Shown here: positions 1 through 8,422 of the stretch, one piece after another
Layout: every line of letters begins with the position of its first letter
Position numbering within the stretch: the first letter of the stretch is position 1
NCBI GenBank assembly: GCA_002471015.1
Contig: DKPB01000018.1
Location: 62,001 to 126,000, forward strand
DNA length: 64,000 bases
Source of the DNA: Stenotrophomonas sp. UBA7346
Lineage (GTDB): Bacteria; Pseudomonadota; Gammaproteobacteria; Xanthomonadales; Xanthomonadaceae
Direction: 5' to 3'
Notes under the pieces: model-generated
The model's database searches: none
What the model was told of the DNA's origin: nothing
What the model saw: only the letters and a program-made list of their open reading frames with translations
Made by a program: the position numbers and the translations under genes

Positions 1-493
1 CGGCAATCCATTCACGCGTATTGCCGTAACGGATCACGCGGATGCCGCCGGCATTGGTGGCGATATTGCCGCCGATCGAACACGAACCGCGCGCGGCGAA
101 ATCCACCGGATAGATCAGCCCATGTTCTTTGGCCGCGTTGTGCAGTGCTTCCAGCGGCATGCCGGCCTGCACCACCAGGGTGCGGTCCACCGCATCGAAC
201 GCCAGCGCCTTGTTCATGCGCTCCAGGCTCAGCACCAGCTCGCCATTGGCAGCCACGGCGCCGCCGGACAAGCCGGTACGACCGCCGGACGGCACCACGG
301 CCACCTTGTGCGCGTTGGCCCAGCGCATCACCGCCTGTACCTCTTCCACACTGCCCGGCAGGGCGATGGCCAGCGGCGCCGGCGTCCAGCGCCGGGTCCA
401 ATCGCGGCCGTAGTGCTCCAGGTCGCCATCGTCGGTCTTCAGACGCAGCTCGGGGCAGGACTGCAACAGGGTTTCCAGGCGCGGATCGGTCAT
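1..493 (-). CDS. FAD-linked D-2-hydroxyglutarate dehydrogenase-like oxidase (N-terminal part only)
   Basis: Only the first 164 residues are present; the gene runs off the window start. The protein begins MTDPRLETLL and shows the FAD-binding type 4 (PCMH/VAO) fold signatures, PSGGRTGLSGG near residue 68 and SIGGNIATNAGG near residue 140, which hold the flavin in the GlcD / D2HGDH / D-lactate dehydrogenase family. It is divergent from serA with about 200 bp between the starts. In pseudomonads D2HGDH reoxidises the D-2-hydroxyglutarate that SerA makes from 2-oxoglutarate, so the pairing favours that substrate over D-lactate or glycolate. The substrate assignment is inference; the family is clear. 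Confidence 0.85.
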   Translation of the reverse strand, partial: MTDPRLETLLQSCPELRLKTDDGDLEHYGRDWTRRWTPAPLAIALPGSVEEVQAVMRWANAHKVAVVPSGGRTGLSGGAVAANGELVLSLERMNKALAFDAVDRTLVVQAGMPLEALHNAAKEHGLIYPVDFAARGSCSIGGNIATNAGGIRVIRYGNTREWIA

Positions 494-696
494 GGCGGTG
501 TTTCGGCGGCGTGAAAGCCGCCAAGCGTGACAGCCCGGCCGCGTGCCGTCCAGTGTCCGTAGTGAGGCCTCACGCGCGCCGTGGATTTCATATGAAACCT
601 TTTACCATCAAGGCCTTGCCGCGTTGCGCAGCGCACAAATCGGCGCGCCGTTCTGGCATAGTTGGCGACCTACCCACCTTCGCCGCCGTCCACGAC

Positions 697-1938
697 ATGT
701 CGCCCAAGAAGACCTCGTTCCCGAAGCAGGACATCCGCGTTTTGTTGCTTGAGGGGGTCAGCCAGACCGCCGTGGACGTCTTCAAGGCGGCCGGTTACTC
801 GCAGATCGAGCTGTACAGCAAGTCACTGCCGGAAGAGGAGTTGAAGGCGCGCATCGCCGAAGCCCACATCGTCGGCATCCGCTCGCGCACCCACCTCAGC
901 GCCGAGGTACTGGCGCATGCCAAGCGCCTGATCGCGGTGGGCTGCTTCTGCATCGGCACCAACCAGGTTGACCTGGAAGCGGCCGAACTGGCCGGCATCC
1001 CGGTCTTCAATGCGCCCTACTCCAACACCCGTTCGGTGGCCGAGCTGGTGATTGCCGAGGCGATCATGCTGACCCGTGGCATCCCGCAGAAGAATGCCGA
1101 ATGCCACCGCGGCGGCTGGTCCAAGTCGGCTGCGGGCAGCCATGAAGTCCGCGGCAAGACGCTGGGCATCATTGGCTACGGCCACATCGGCACCCAGGTC
1201 GGCGTACTGGCCGAGGCACTGGGCATGCACGTGATCTTCCACGACATCGAAACCAAGCTGTCGCTGGGCAATGCGCACCCGGCCATCAGCCTCGACGACC
1301 TGCTGGCGCGCTCGGACGTGGTCACCCTGCACGTGCCGGAAAACGGCTCCACCCAGTGGATGATCGGCGCCGAACAGCTGGGCAAGATGAAGAAGGGCGC
1401 GCACCTGATCAATGCCGCGCGTGGCACCGTTGTCGATATCGACGCACTGGATGCAGCGCTGCGTTCGGGTCACCTGGGCGGTGCCGCCGTGGACGTGTTC
1501 CCGGTCGAACCCAAGGGCAATGGCGATCTGTTCGAATCGCCACTGGCCGCGCATGACAACGTGATCCTGACCCCCCACGTGGGCGGCTCCACCCTGGAAG
1601 CGCAGGAAAACATCGGCGTGGAAGTGGCCGCCAAGCTGGTGCGCTACAGCGACAACGGCTCCACCCTGTCGGCGGTCAACTTCCCGGAAGTGACCCTGCC
1701 CGAACACGAACAGAGCCTGCGCCTGCTGCACATCCACCGCAACGTGCCGGGCGTGCTGTCCAAGATCAACGAGATCTTCTCGCGCCACAACCTGAACATC
1801 GACGGCCAGTTCCTGCGCACCGACCCCAAGGTCGGCTACGTGGTGATCGACATCAGCGCCACCGAGGAACAGGCCGCGGCCATCCGCGAGGAACTGGCAG
1901 CGATCCAGTGCACCCTGCGTACCCGCATCCTGTACTGA
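697..1938 (+). CDS. serA: D-3-phosphoglycerate dehydrogenase
   Basis: Catalyses the first step of serine synthesis, NAD-dependent oxidation of 3-phosphoglycerate. The 413-residue product matches the usual length of the E. coli-type enzyme (about 410). It has the Rossmann motif GIIGYGHIGTQ near residue 150, the dehydrogenase signature with catalytic Arg in NAARGTVVD, catalytic His in TPHVGG, and a C-terminal ACT domain (LLHIHRNVPGVLSKI) that in this family binds serine for feedback inhibition. I chose the ATG at 697 (MSPKKTSF) because it fits the family N-terminus; in-frame codons further upstream, including an ATG at 592, give unsupported extensions. Its divergent neighbour is the probable D-2-hydroxyglutarate dehydrogenase. 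Confidence 0.95.
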   Translation: MSPKKTSFPKQDIRVLLLEGVSQTAVDVFKAAGYSQIELYSKSLPEEELKARIAEAHIVGIRSRTHLSAEVLAHAKRLIAVGCFCIGTNQVDLEAAELAGIPVFNAPYSNTRSVAELVIAEAIMLTRGIPQKNAECHRGGWSKSAAGSHEVRGKTLGIIGYGHIGTQVGVLAEALGMHVIFHDIETKLSLGNAHPAISLDDLLARSDVVTLHVPENGSTQWMIGAEQLGKMKKGAHLINAARGTVVDIDALDAALRSGHLGGAAVDVFPVEPKGNGDLFESPLAAHDNVILTPHVGGSTLEAQENIGVEVAAKLVRYSDNGSTLSAVNFPEVTLPEHEQSLRLLHIHRNVPGVLSKINEIFSRHNLNIDGQFLRTDPKVGYVVIDISATEEQAAAIREELAAIQCTLRTRILY

Positions 1939-1940
1939 AG

Positions 1941-2009
1941 GTAGTGCCGAGCCATGCTCGGCAGCGCCCTTCCCGGCACAACCAATGTAGTGCCGAGCCA
2001 TGCTCGGCA
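1941..2009. repeat. Two SMAG-type GTAG palindromic repeats
   Basis: Two direct copies of GTAGTGCCGAGCCATGCTCG at 1941 and 1987 follow the serA stop. Each folds as a stem (TGCCGAGC / GCTCGGCA) headed by GTAG, the hallmark of the SMAG repeats of Stenotrophomonas. A more degenerate copy lies near 2092, and an inverted C/T-rich repeat occupies about 2045-2083. The 1938-2174 gap holds no gene that I can see. Confidence 0.85.
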
Positions 2010-2173
2010 TGCGGCTATCCAGGCACACAACAGCAAGATCACCCCTCCCCAACCCTCCCCTTCGCTGCGCGAAAGGGAGGGAGCCGAAATGCCGGGCCAT
2101 GCTCGACAGGGCTTTCCCGCAACACCAACAGTCGCGGAAAAATCACACCGAGCCTGACGGTCTTCCGCCGCGC

Positions 2174-2737
2174 CTACCCCTCGCGCTGCATCCAGCGCAT
2201 GGCCATGCGGCGCAGCGATTCATCGCTGTCCCCGGCAATCTCGGCCACCGGCCGCCACGCCAGCTCCAACGACTCCTCACTGACCACGAACCGCTCATCG
2301 GCAGCGGCCACCACCACGTAGCGCACGTCGTAATGCCAATGCCCCGGCACGTCCTTGCGCTCAGGGATCCAATGCTTGTCCAGATCAAAGATTGCCGTTG
2401 ACGCCAGTACCAGCCCCTGCAGGCCCGACTCTTCCTCGGCCTCGCGCAGGGCCACCGCCGCCAGATCATGGTCACCGTCGGCATGTCCGCCCAGCTGCAA
2501 CCAGCGCTGCAGCTTGCGGTGGTGGGTTAGCAAAGCCCGTTCGCCATCGGCACTGACCAACCAGGCACTGCCGGTGAAGTGGCCGGCCAGCCGTTCACGG
2601 GTGAAGGGGTCCACCCCACCCTCCTCAAGCAGGGTCAGGAACTCACGCGCTACCGCGTCATGGTCCCGATGTACCCGGGAATAATCCGTAAGCGCCTGTC
2701 GCAACTGCCGATCCGCCGCAAGCATGACTGTAAGCAC
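2174..2737 (-). CDS. NUDIX hydrolase
   Basis: A 187-residue single-domain NUDIX protein. The catalytic helix is visible around residues 82-104 as GGHADGDHDLAAVALREAEE followed by ESGL, which fits GX5EX7REUXEEXGU except that the first Glu position is His. The REAEEES core that binds the divalent metal is intact. This GGHADG-type box is shared by a subgroup of bacterial NUDIX proteins of unknown substrate. The family cleaves nucleoside diphosphates linked to another moiety; the substrate cannot be told from sequence. It is convergent with serA and divergent from the following permease. Confidence 0.85.
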   Translation of the reverse strand: MLTVMLAADRQLRQALTDYSRVHRDHDAVAREFLTLLEEGGVDPFTRERLAGHFTGSAWLVSADGERALLTHHRKLQRWLQLGGHADGDHDLAAVALREAEEESGLQGLVLASTAIFDLDKHWIPERKDVPGHWHYDVRYVVVAAADERFVVSEESLELAWRPVAEIAGDSDESLRRMAMRWMQREG

Positions 2738-2911
2738 ATCCCATCATTTCGATCCGGCAGCCATTATCGCTGTCGATGTTGCAGTTGCGCTTGTCGAGTT
2801 TCGCCACCTTTGGCAAGGTAGGGTGGTTGCCGACCGTTCAGCTTGCGGCGCAACAAAAACGGTCCCGCCGCCCCGGCGCGCGGGCCATCAAACAGTTTGG
2901 GAACCAGCGCA

Positions 2912-4387
2912 ATGCTTAAAACTCTGTTGAGGGTCAAACCGGTCGAACCGGCTGCACATGTCGATGCCGGTGAACCGGTCGAAGGCAGCCTGCAAGGCGA
3001 AGCCACGCTCAAGCGGACCCTCACAGCCAAGCATCTGATCCTGCTGGGCATGGGCGCAGTCATCGGCGCCGGCATCTTCGTGGTGACCGGCCAGGCTGCG
3101 GCCAACCATGCCGGGCCCGCGATCATGCTGTCCTTCGTGCTGGCTGGCCTGGCCTGCGCCTTCGCCGGCCTGTGCTATGCCGAGTTCGCGGCAATGATGC
3201 CGGTTTCCGGCAGTGCCTATTCCTATTCGTACGCCACCATGGGCGAAGGCGTGGCCTGGTTCATCGGCTGGTGCCTGGTGCTGGAATACCTGTTTGCTTC
3301 GGCATCGGTGGCGGTGGGCTGGTCGGCTTACCTGATCAGCTTCCTCACCACCACCTTGAACCTGCCCTTCCCCGACGCACTTACCGCTGCCCCCATCGCC
3401 TGGCAGGACGGTCATTTCATCTCTTCGGGCAAGCTGTTCAACCTGCCTGCGGTACTGATCGTGGCCGCCATCACCGGCCTGCTATACGTCGGCGTCACCC
3501 AGTCCACCTTCGTCAATGCCGTCATCGTCGCCATCAAGGTGGCGGTGATCTGCCTGTTCGTCGGTTTTGGCGCCATGTACATCGACCCGGCCAACTGGAC
3601 CCCGTTCATTCCTGCCAATACCGGCACCTTCGGTGAGTTCGGCTGGAGTGGCGTGCTGCGCGCGGCGTCCATCGTGTTCTTCGCCTATATCGGCTTCGAC
3701 GCGGTCTCCACCGCTGCCGGCGAAACCAAGGACCCGCAGCGCAACATGCCGATCGGGCTGTTGGGCTCACTGGCGGTCTGCACCCTGATCTACATCATCG
3801 TGTGCGCCGTGCTCACCGGCCTGCTGCCGTACCACCTGCTGGGTACCGACAAGCCGGTGGCCACCGCACTGAGCCCCTACGCCAACCTGGCCTGGCTCAA
3901 GACCTGGGTGGAAATCGGTGCCATCGCCGGCCTTTCCTCGGTGGTGCTGGTGATGATGATGGGCCAGACCCGCATCGCCTACACCATCTCCCGCGATGGC
4001 CTTTTGCCGCCGTTGTTCGGCAGGGTCCACGCCAAGTACCGCACGCCTTATATCAGCACCATCATCGTCGGCGTCCTGGCGGCAACCCTGGCCGGCCTGG
4101 TACCGCTGAACGTGCTGGGTGAACTGGTCGCCATGGGCACCTTGCTGGCCTTCGCCACCGTCTGCATCGGCATCCTGGTACTGCGCCGGACCAAGCCGGA
4201 TATCAACCGGCCGTTCCGCGTACCGGCGGTATGGCTGGTCGCACCGCTGGGCGCGCTGATCTGCCTTGGCCTGTTTGCCATGGCCTTCGCCGCGCACTGG
4301 CTGGTATTCGTGCTGTGGACCCTGCTCGGCCTGTGTATCTACTTCGGCTACGGCATCCGCCACAGCAAGCTCAACCAGCGCCGCTGA
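2912..4387 (+). CDS. APC-family cationic amino-acid permease (first of a tandem pair)
   Basis: A 491-residue polytopic inner-membrane transporter of the APC superfamily, CAT/YfnA-like group. The family motif GMGAVIGAGIFVVTGQAAA marks the first membrane segment, where the backbone binds the substrate amino acid. About twelve hydrophobic segments follow. The start at 2912 (MLKTLLRV) gives the usual cytoplasmic tail of this group. A hairpin at 4400 and then a second, similar permease lie immediately downstream, so this looks like an old tandem duplication. Substrate is not determinable; amino-acid uptake by proton symport is the family expectation. Confidence 0.88.
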   Translation: MLKTLLRVKPVEPAAHVDAGEPVEGSLQGEATLKRTLTAKHLILLGMGAVIGAGIFVVTGQAAANHAGPAIMLSFVLAGLACAFAGLCYAEFAAMMPVSGSAYSYSYATMGEGVAWFIGWCLVLEYLFASASVAVGWSAYLISFLTTTLNLPFPDALTAAPIAWQDGHFISSGKLFNLPAVLIVAAITGLLYVGVTQSTFVNAVIVAIKVAVICLFVGFGAMYIDPANWTPFIPANTGTFGEFGWSGVLRAASIVFFAYIGFDAVSTAAGETKDPQRNMPIGLLGSLAVCTLIYIIVCAVLTGLLPYHLLGTDKPVATALSPYANLAWLKTWVEIGAIAGLSSVVLVMMMGQTRIAYTISRDGLLPPLFGRVHAKYRTPYISTIIVGVLAATLAGLVPLNVLGELVAMGTLLAFATVCIGILVLRRTKPDINRPFRVPAVWLVAPLGALICLGLFAMAFAAHWLVFVLWTLLGLCIYFGYGIRHSKLNQRR

Positions 4388-4399
4388 CCAACCACCCCG

Positions 4400-4424
4400 A
4401 CCGGCGCCTTGTGCGCCGGTTTTC
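4400..4424 (+). terminator. Hairpin terminator between the tandem permeases
   Basis: ACCGGCGC and GCGCCGGT arms with a short loop, followed by TTTCG. It lies 13 bp after the first permease stop, and the second permease starts 41 bp later, so it may only attenuate read-through. Confidence 0.5.
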
Positions 4425-4464
4425 GCGCAGCACCAACGCGCACCGACGAGCGAAGACCCGAAAC

Positions 4465-5910
4465 ATGTTCAAGCAACTCTGGGCCACAAAACACCCACAC
4501 GCCGCACACCAGGAAGCCAACGGGCTGAGCCTGCGCCGCACACTGGGCCCTTGGGGTCTGACCGCGCTGGGCATCGGTGCGGTGATCGGCGGCGGCATCT
4601 TCGTCATCACCGGCCAGGCCGCGGCCAACCATGCTGGCCCGGCCATCATGCTGTCCTTCGTGCTGGCAGCCGTGTGCTGCGCCTTCTGCGCCCTGGCCTA
4701 TGCAGAGTTCGCCTCGATGGTGCCGGTCTCCGGCAGTGCCTACACCTACACCTACGCCACCTTCGGCGAGCTGTCGGCCTGGTTCATCGGCTGGATGCTG
4801 GTGCTGGAGTACGGTGTTTCGGCGTCGGCGGTAGCGGTCAGCTGGACCGGCTACTTCCTCAGCTTCCTCAACCACTTCGACATCCACCTGCCGGCGGCAC
4901 TGGTCAATGCACCGCTGGATGCGCAGCTCAAGCCCACCGGTGCCATCGCCAACATTCCGGCGGCGATCCTGGTGCTGCTGCTGACCTGGCTGTGCTACGT
5001 GGGCATCAGCAAGTCCTCGGCGATGAACATGGCCATGGTGGTGCTGAAGACGGGCCTGATCATCCTGGTGATCATTGCCGGCTGGAAGTACGTGGACACC
5101 AGCAACTGGACCCCGTTCATCCCCGCCAACGAAGGCCCAGGCAAGTACGGCTTCGAAGGCGTGCTGCGCGGCGCGGCCATGGTGTTCTTCGCCTACATCG
5201 GCTTCGAGGCGGTGTCGGTGGCGGCGCAGGAATCGCACCGCCCGCAACGCGACCTGCCGATCGGCATGCTGCTGTCGCTGGTCATCTGCACCGTGCTGTA
5301 CATCGGCATGGCGGCAGTCATGACCGGCCTGGTGCCCTACCAGTTGCTGGGCACCGCCGAGCCGGTAGTCACCGCGGTTGCCGCCCACCCGCAGCTCGAC
5401 TGGCTGCGCATCATCGTCGAAATCGGCGCCCTGATCGGCCTGGCCTCGGTGGTACTGGTGATGGTGATCGGCCAGCCGCGCATCTTCATGATCATGGGCC
5501 GCGATGGCCTGCTGCCGCCGGTGTTCACCAAGATCCACCCCAAGTACCGCACGCCGCATATCAACACCGTGATCACCGGCATCGGCATCGCCCTGCTGGC
5601 GGCGCTGTTCCCGCTGGACATCCTGGGCGAGCTGACCTCGATGGGCACGCTGATCGCCTTTGCCGCAGTCTGCGCCGGCGTGCTGGTCCTGCGCCGCACC
5701 CAGCCGGACCTGCCGCGTCCGTTCCGCATCCCGATGGCCTGGCTGATCTGCAGCCTGGGCGTGCTGAGCTGCATCGGCCTGCTGACCGCGATGACCCTGC
5801 ACAACTGGATGCTGATGGGCATCTGGACGGTGACCGGCTTCGTCATCTACTTCCTGTACGGCATGCGCCACAGCAAGCTGAACGCGGAGAACAAGGCCAA
5901 GCGCAGCTGA
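4465..5910 (+). CDS. APC-family cationic amino-acid permease (second of a tandem pair)
   Basis: A 481-residue paralogue of the preceding permease, with almost the same first-segment motif (GIGAVIGGGIFVITGQAAA) and the same order of hydrophobic segments. The start MFKQLWATKH at 4465 lacks the longer tail of its neighbour. The two proteins share long identical stretches through the core and both end in a basic RHSKLN motif, so the pair arose by duplication. Differences around the fifth to seventh membrane segments could give different substrate preference, but that is inference. Confidence 0.88.
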   Translation: MFKQLWATKHPHAAHQEANGLSLRRTLGPWGLTALGIGAVIGGGIFVITGQAAANHAGPAIMLSFVLAAVCCAFCALAYAEFASMVPVSGSAYTYTYATFGELSAWFIGWMLVLEYGVSASAVAVSWTGYFLSFLNHFDIHLPAALVNAPLDAQLKPTGAIANIPAAILVLLLTWLCYVGISKSSAMNMAMVVLKTGLIILVIIAGWKYVDTSNWTPFIPANEGPGKYGFEGVLRGAAMVFFAYIGFEAVSVAAQESHRPQRDLPIGMLLSLVICTVLYIGMAAVMTGLVPYQLLGTAEPVVTAVAAHPQLDWLRIIVEIGALIGLASVVLVMVIGQPRIFMIMGRDGLLPPVFTKIHPKYRTPHINTVITGIGIALLAALFPLDILGELTSMGTLIAFAAVCAGVLVLRRTQPDLPRPFRIPMAWLICSLGVLSCIGLLTAMTLHNWMLMGIWTVTGFVIYFLYGMRHSKLNAENKAKRS

Positions 5911-5934
5911 GTTGCCTGCGGTGAAGGAAGCCAA

Positions 5935-5960
5935 AGCCCGGGAGCGATCCCGGGCTTTTT
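5935..5960 (+). terminator. Rho-independent terminator
   Basis: AGCCCGGGA / TCCCGGGCT arms followed by a T run, 24 bp after the stop of the second permease. Confidence 0.85.
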
Positions 5961-5985
5961 CGTTACCGGGCTATCCGCATCACCC

Positions 5986-6072
5986 GTAGCCCGGGTAAGC
6001 GAAGCGCACCCGGGAGTTGGGTGACAGGCATCCTCGAAAGGCCCCGGGTGCGCTTTCGCTTACCCGAGCTAC
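5986..6072. repeat. GTAG-headed inverted repeat pair (REPIN-like)
   Basis: GTAGCCCGGGTAAGCG at the left and its near-perfect inverse CGCTTACCCGAGCTAC at the right flank a short centre. The same element recurs at 45653-45754. It begins and ends with GTAG/CTAC as SMAG elements do, but its stem sequence differs, so it is a separate repeat family of the genome. Confidence 0.8.
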
Positions 6073-6168
6073 GGGCCGGGGTTAGCCGTTTCGTGCATAT
6101 TCCATGCCAATATCAGTTCCATCCGGATACATGCATGAACCTTGGGGCGTTCTTAGTAGAATGGCGGC

Positions 6169-6816
6169 ATGAACGCGCCTACTGTCCCCTACGACGCCCA
6201 GCGACTGAGCGAACTGGCCCAGCTGCTGATCGACAACATCCGTGAACTGGCCCAGGCCGGCTGGACGCCTGCCACCAGCAGCAACTTCTCGCACCGGCTG
6301 GACGACAACCATGCGGCCATCACCGTGTCCGGCAAGGACAAGGGCCGCCTGATCGAAAGCGACATCATGGTGGTGGACTTCGACGGCAAGGCCGTGGGCC
6401 GCCCGCTGCGCCCGTCCGCCGAGACCCTGCTGCACACCCAGCTCTACGCTCGCTTCCCGGAAGTGGGCTGCGTGCTGCATACGCATTCGCCGGTGCAGAC
6501 CATCGCCTCGCGCCTGTATGGCAGCGACGGCCATATCCGCCTGGAAGGCTATGAACTGCTCAAGGCCCTGCACGGCAACGCCACCCACGAAACCGCGGTC
6601 GACCTGAAGGTGTTCCCGAACACCCAGGACATGGACGTGTTGGCCGCCCAGGTCGAGGCCGAGCTCGACAAGGGGCCGATGTGGGGCTACCTGATCGACG
6701 GCCATGGCCTCTACGCCTGGGGCCGCGACATGGCCGAAGCCCGCCGCCACCTGGAAGCCTTCGAGTTCCTGCTGCATTGTGAGCTGGAACTGCGCCGCCT
6801 GCGCGGCCACGCCTGA
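6169..6816 (+). CDS. mtnB: Methylthioribulose-1-phosphate dehydratase
   Basis: Dehydrates methylthioribulose-1-phosphate to the diketone intermediate of the methionine salvage pathway. The 215-residue protein is a class II aldolase/adducin fold; the zinc ligands are visible as HTH (His104 and His106 in CVLHTHSP) and a third His towards the C-terminus in LIDGHGLYAWG. It heads a plus-strand run mtnB-mtnD-mtnC, the three consecutive central steps. A TAGAAT sequence at 6157-6162 could be a -10 element, but it would put the transcription start almost on the ATG. No SAM riboswitch or S-box-like leader is seen upstream. Confidence 0.93.
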   Translation: MNAPTVPYDAQRLSELAQLLIDNIRELAQAGWTPATSSNFSHRLDDNHAAITVSGKDKGRLIESDIMVVDFDGKAVGRPLRPSAETLLHTQLYARFPEVGCVLHTHSPVQTIASRLYGSDGHIRLEGYELLKALHGNATHETAVDLKVFPNTQDMDVLAAQVEAELDKGPMWGYLIDGHGLYAWGRDMAEARRHLEAFEFLLHCELELRRLRGHA

Positions 6817-6845
6817 TCTTCTCCCTTACTACGTCGAGTCCCCCC

Positions 6846-7400
6846 ATGAGCCGACTGCGCATTTTCAACGACAACGCCCCGGACGCACCGCTGCTGGACA
6901 GCCGCGACGGCACCGTCATCGCCGCCGAACTGAAGAAGATAGGCGTCACCTTTGAACGCTGGCAGGCCAAGCACCCGGTAGCTCCGGGGGCCAGCCAGGA
7001 AGAAGTGTTCACCGCCTACCGCGAGGACATCGACCGCCTGGTGGCCGAGCATGGCTTCAAGAGCGTTGACGTGGCCTCGATCGCCCCGGACAACCCGGCG
7101 CGCGCCGAGATCCGCAAGAAGTTCCTCGACGAGCATTACCACAAGGAAGACGAAGTGCGTTTCTTCGTCGCCGGCTCGGGCCTGTTCACCCTGCATGTGG
7201 ACGACAAGGTCTACGAGGTGGAATGCGTCAAGGACGACCTGATCGCCGTCCCCGACCGCGTCAACCACTGGTTCGACATGGGCGAAGAACCCAGCTTTGC
7301 CGCCATCCGTTTCTTCACCGAGCCGGACGGCTGGGTCGGCCACTTCACCGGCACCGACATCGCCCAACGCTTCCCGCGCTACGAGCCCAGCGCGGCATAG
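6846..7400 (+). CDS. mtnD: Acireductone dioxygenase
   Basis: Oxidises the acireductone of methionine salvage to the 2-keto acid of methionine and formate (Fe form), or off-pathway products with Ni. The 184-residue cupin has the metal-binding set H97-X-H99-X3-E103 in HYHKEDE plus His141 in DRVNHWF. Length and ligand spacing match the Klebsiella enzyme closely. It starts 29 bp after mtnB and is followed by mtnC, although a palindromic repeat lies between mtnD and mtnC. Confidence 0.95.
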   Translation: MSRLRIFNDNAPDAPLLDSRDGTVIAAELKKIGVTFERWQAKHPVAPGASQEEVFTAYREDIDRLVAEHGFKSVDVASIAPDNPARAEIRKKFLDEHYHKEDEVRFFVAGSGLFTLHVDDKVYEVECVKDDLIAVPDRVNHWFDMGEEPSFAAIRFFTEPDGWVGHFTGTDIAQRFPRYEPSAA

Positions 7401-7417
7401 AGCCCGCTTTTGCCTGA

Positions 7418-7460
7418 AGCCCCTCTCCCGTCCACGGGAGAGGGGTTGGGGTGAGGGCAG
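7418..7460. repeat. CCCTCACCCC-type dispersed palindromic repeat
   Basis: AGCCCCTCTCCCG and CGGGAGAGGGGTTGGGGTGA around a short loop. Related copies occur at 48574, 54500, 55781, 55855, 59310 and 59396. Here it separates mtnD from mtnC. Confidence 0.8.
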
Positions 7461-7531
7461 CTCTTGGCTCTTTCCCCTATCCTCGCCAACCAAGCATTCG
7501 TGCCCTTAGAAGCACCGTGCAGGAAAACCGC

Positions 7532-8230
7532 ATGACCATCAAAGCCATCCTCACCGACATCGAGGGCACCACCTCCAGCATCTCCTTCGTCAAGGAAGTG
7601 CTGTTCCCGTACGCCCGCAATGCCCTGCCCGGCTTCGTCCAGGCCCACGGTAATGAGCCGCAGGTCCGCCAGTGGCTGGACGCGGTGGCCACTGAAATCT
7701 CGGCCAGCGCCTGCCAGGACGACGTCATCGTCGAAACCCTGCAGGGCTGGATCGACCAGGACCGCAAGCACACCGCGCTCAAGGCTTTGCAAGGCATGCT
7801 GTGGGACAGCGGCTACCGCAATGGCGACTACACCGCCCACCTGTACCCGGAAGTCGCTGACGTACTGCGCGGCTGGAAGGCCAGCGGCTTGCCGCTGTAC
7901 GTGTACTCCTCCGGCTCGGTGCCGGCGCAGAAGCTGTTCTTCGGCTTCAGCGATGCCGGTGACCTCAACGGCCTGTTCTCCGGCAACTTCGACACCGAAG
8001 TCGGCGGCAAGCGCGAGGCCGCCAGCTACGCGCACATCGCCAAGGCCATCAACATTGCCCCGGCCGAGATCCTGTTCCTGTCCGACGTGGTCGAAGAACT
8101 GGACGCCGCCCGCGAAGCCGGCCTGCAGACCGTGCTGGTCGACCGTCTCAGCGATTACCCGCAGCCGCGCACCGGCGAAGCCACCCACGGTCACACCCGG
8201 GTCGAACGCTTCGACCAGATAGCGCTTTGA
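7532..8230 (+). CDS. mtnC: Enolase-phosphatase E1
   Basis: A bifunctional HAD-family enzyme that enolises and dephosphorylates the diketone produced by MtnB, giving the acireductone used by MtnD. The 232-residue product starts MTIKAILTDIEGTT, where D9 and E11 replace the usual DxD pair, which is diagnostic for MtnC. The second HAD motif is YSSGSVPAQK and the last FLSDVVEELDAA. I chose the ATG at 7532; upstream codons in frame run through the repeat. A strong terminator follows. Confidence 0.94.
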   Translation: MTIKAILTDIEGTTSSISFVKEVLFPYARNALPGFVQAHGNEPQVRQWLDAVATEISASACQDDVIVETLQGWIDQDRKHTALKALQGMLWDSGYRNGDYTAHLYPEVADVLRGWKASGLPLYVYSSGSVPAQKLFFGFSDAGDLNGLFSGNFDTEVGGKREAASYAHIAKAINIAPAEILFLSDVVEELDAAREAGLQTVLVDRLSDYPQPRTGEATHGHTRVERFDQIAL

Positions 8231-8253
8231 TTGCCTGATCCACACCCAGAAAG

Positions 8254-8282
8254 GCGGCCCCTCACGGGGCCGTTTTTTTTTG
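8254..8282 (+). terminator. Rho-independent terminator of the mtn operon
   Basis: CGGCCCC / GGGGCCG arms with a TCAC loop and nine or more T residues, 23 bp after mtnC. Confidence 0.9.
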
Positions 8283-8422
8283 CGGGGGCCACCGGACACA
8301 CCGAATGGAAAACCTCGCTTTTCACACCGGCAGCACATCGGCATCACCACCGGTAAAGCAAACCCTGCGCACGATCAGCACTCCATCGCCAGCCCTGCCA
8401 CCACAACCCAGGACGCCCTCGC

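Noticed and set aside
145..696. N-terminal extension of serA to 597 residues
   Set aside because: The added part has no SerA similarity and overlaps the divergent flavoprotein gene; ATG 697 fits the family.
5986..6168. SAM or S-box-like riboswitch upstream of mtnB
   Set aside because: The gap is mostly the GTAG inverted repeat; no conserved riboswitch core was seen.
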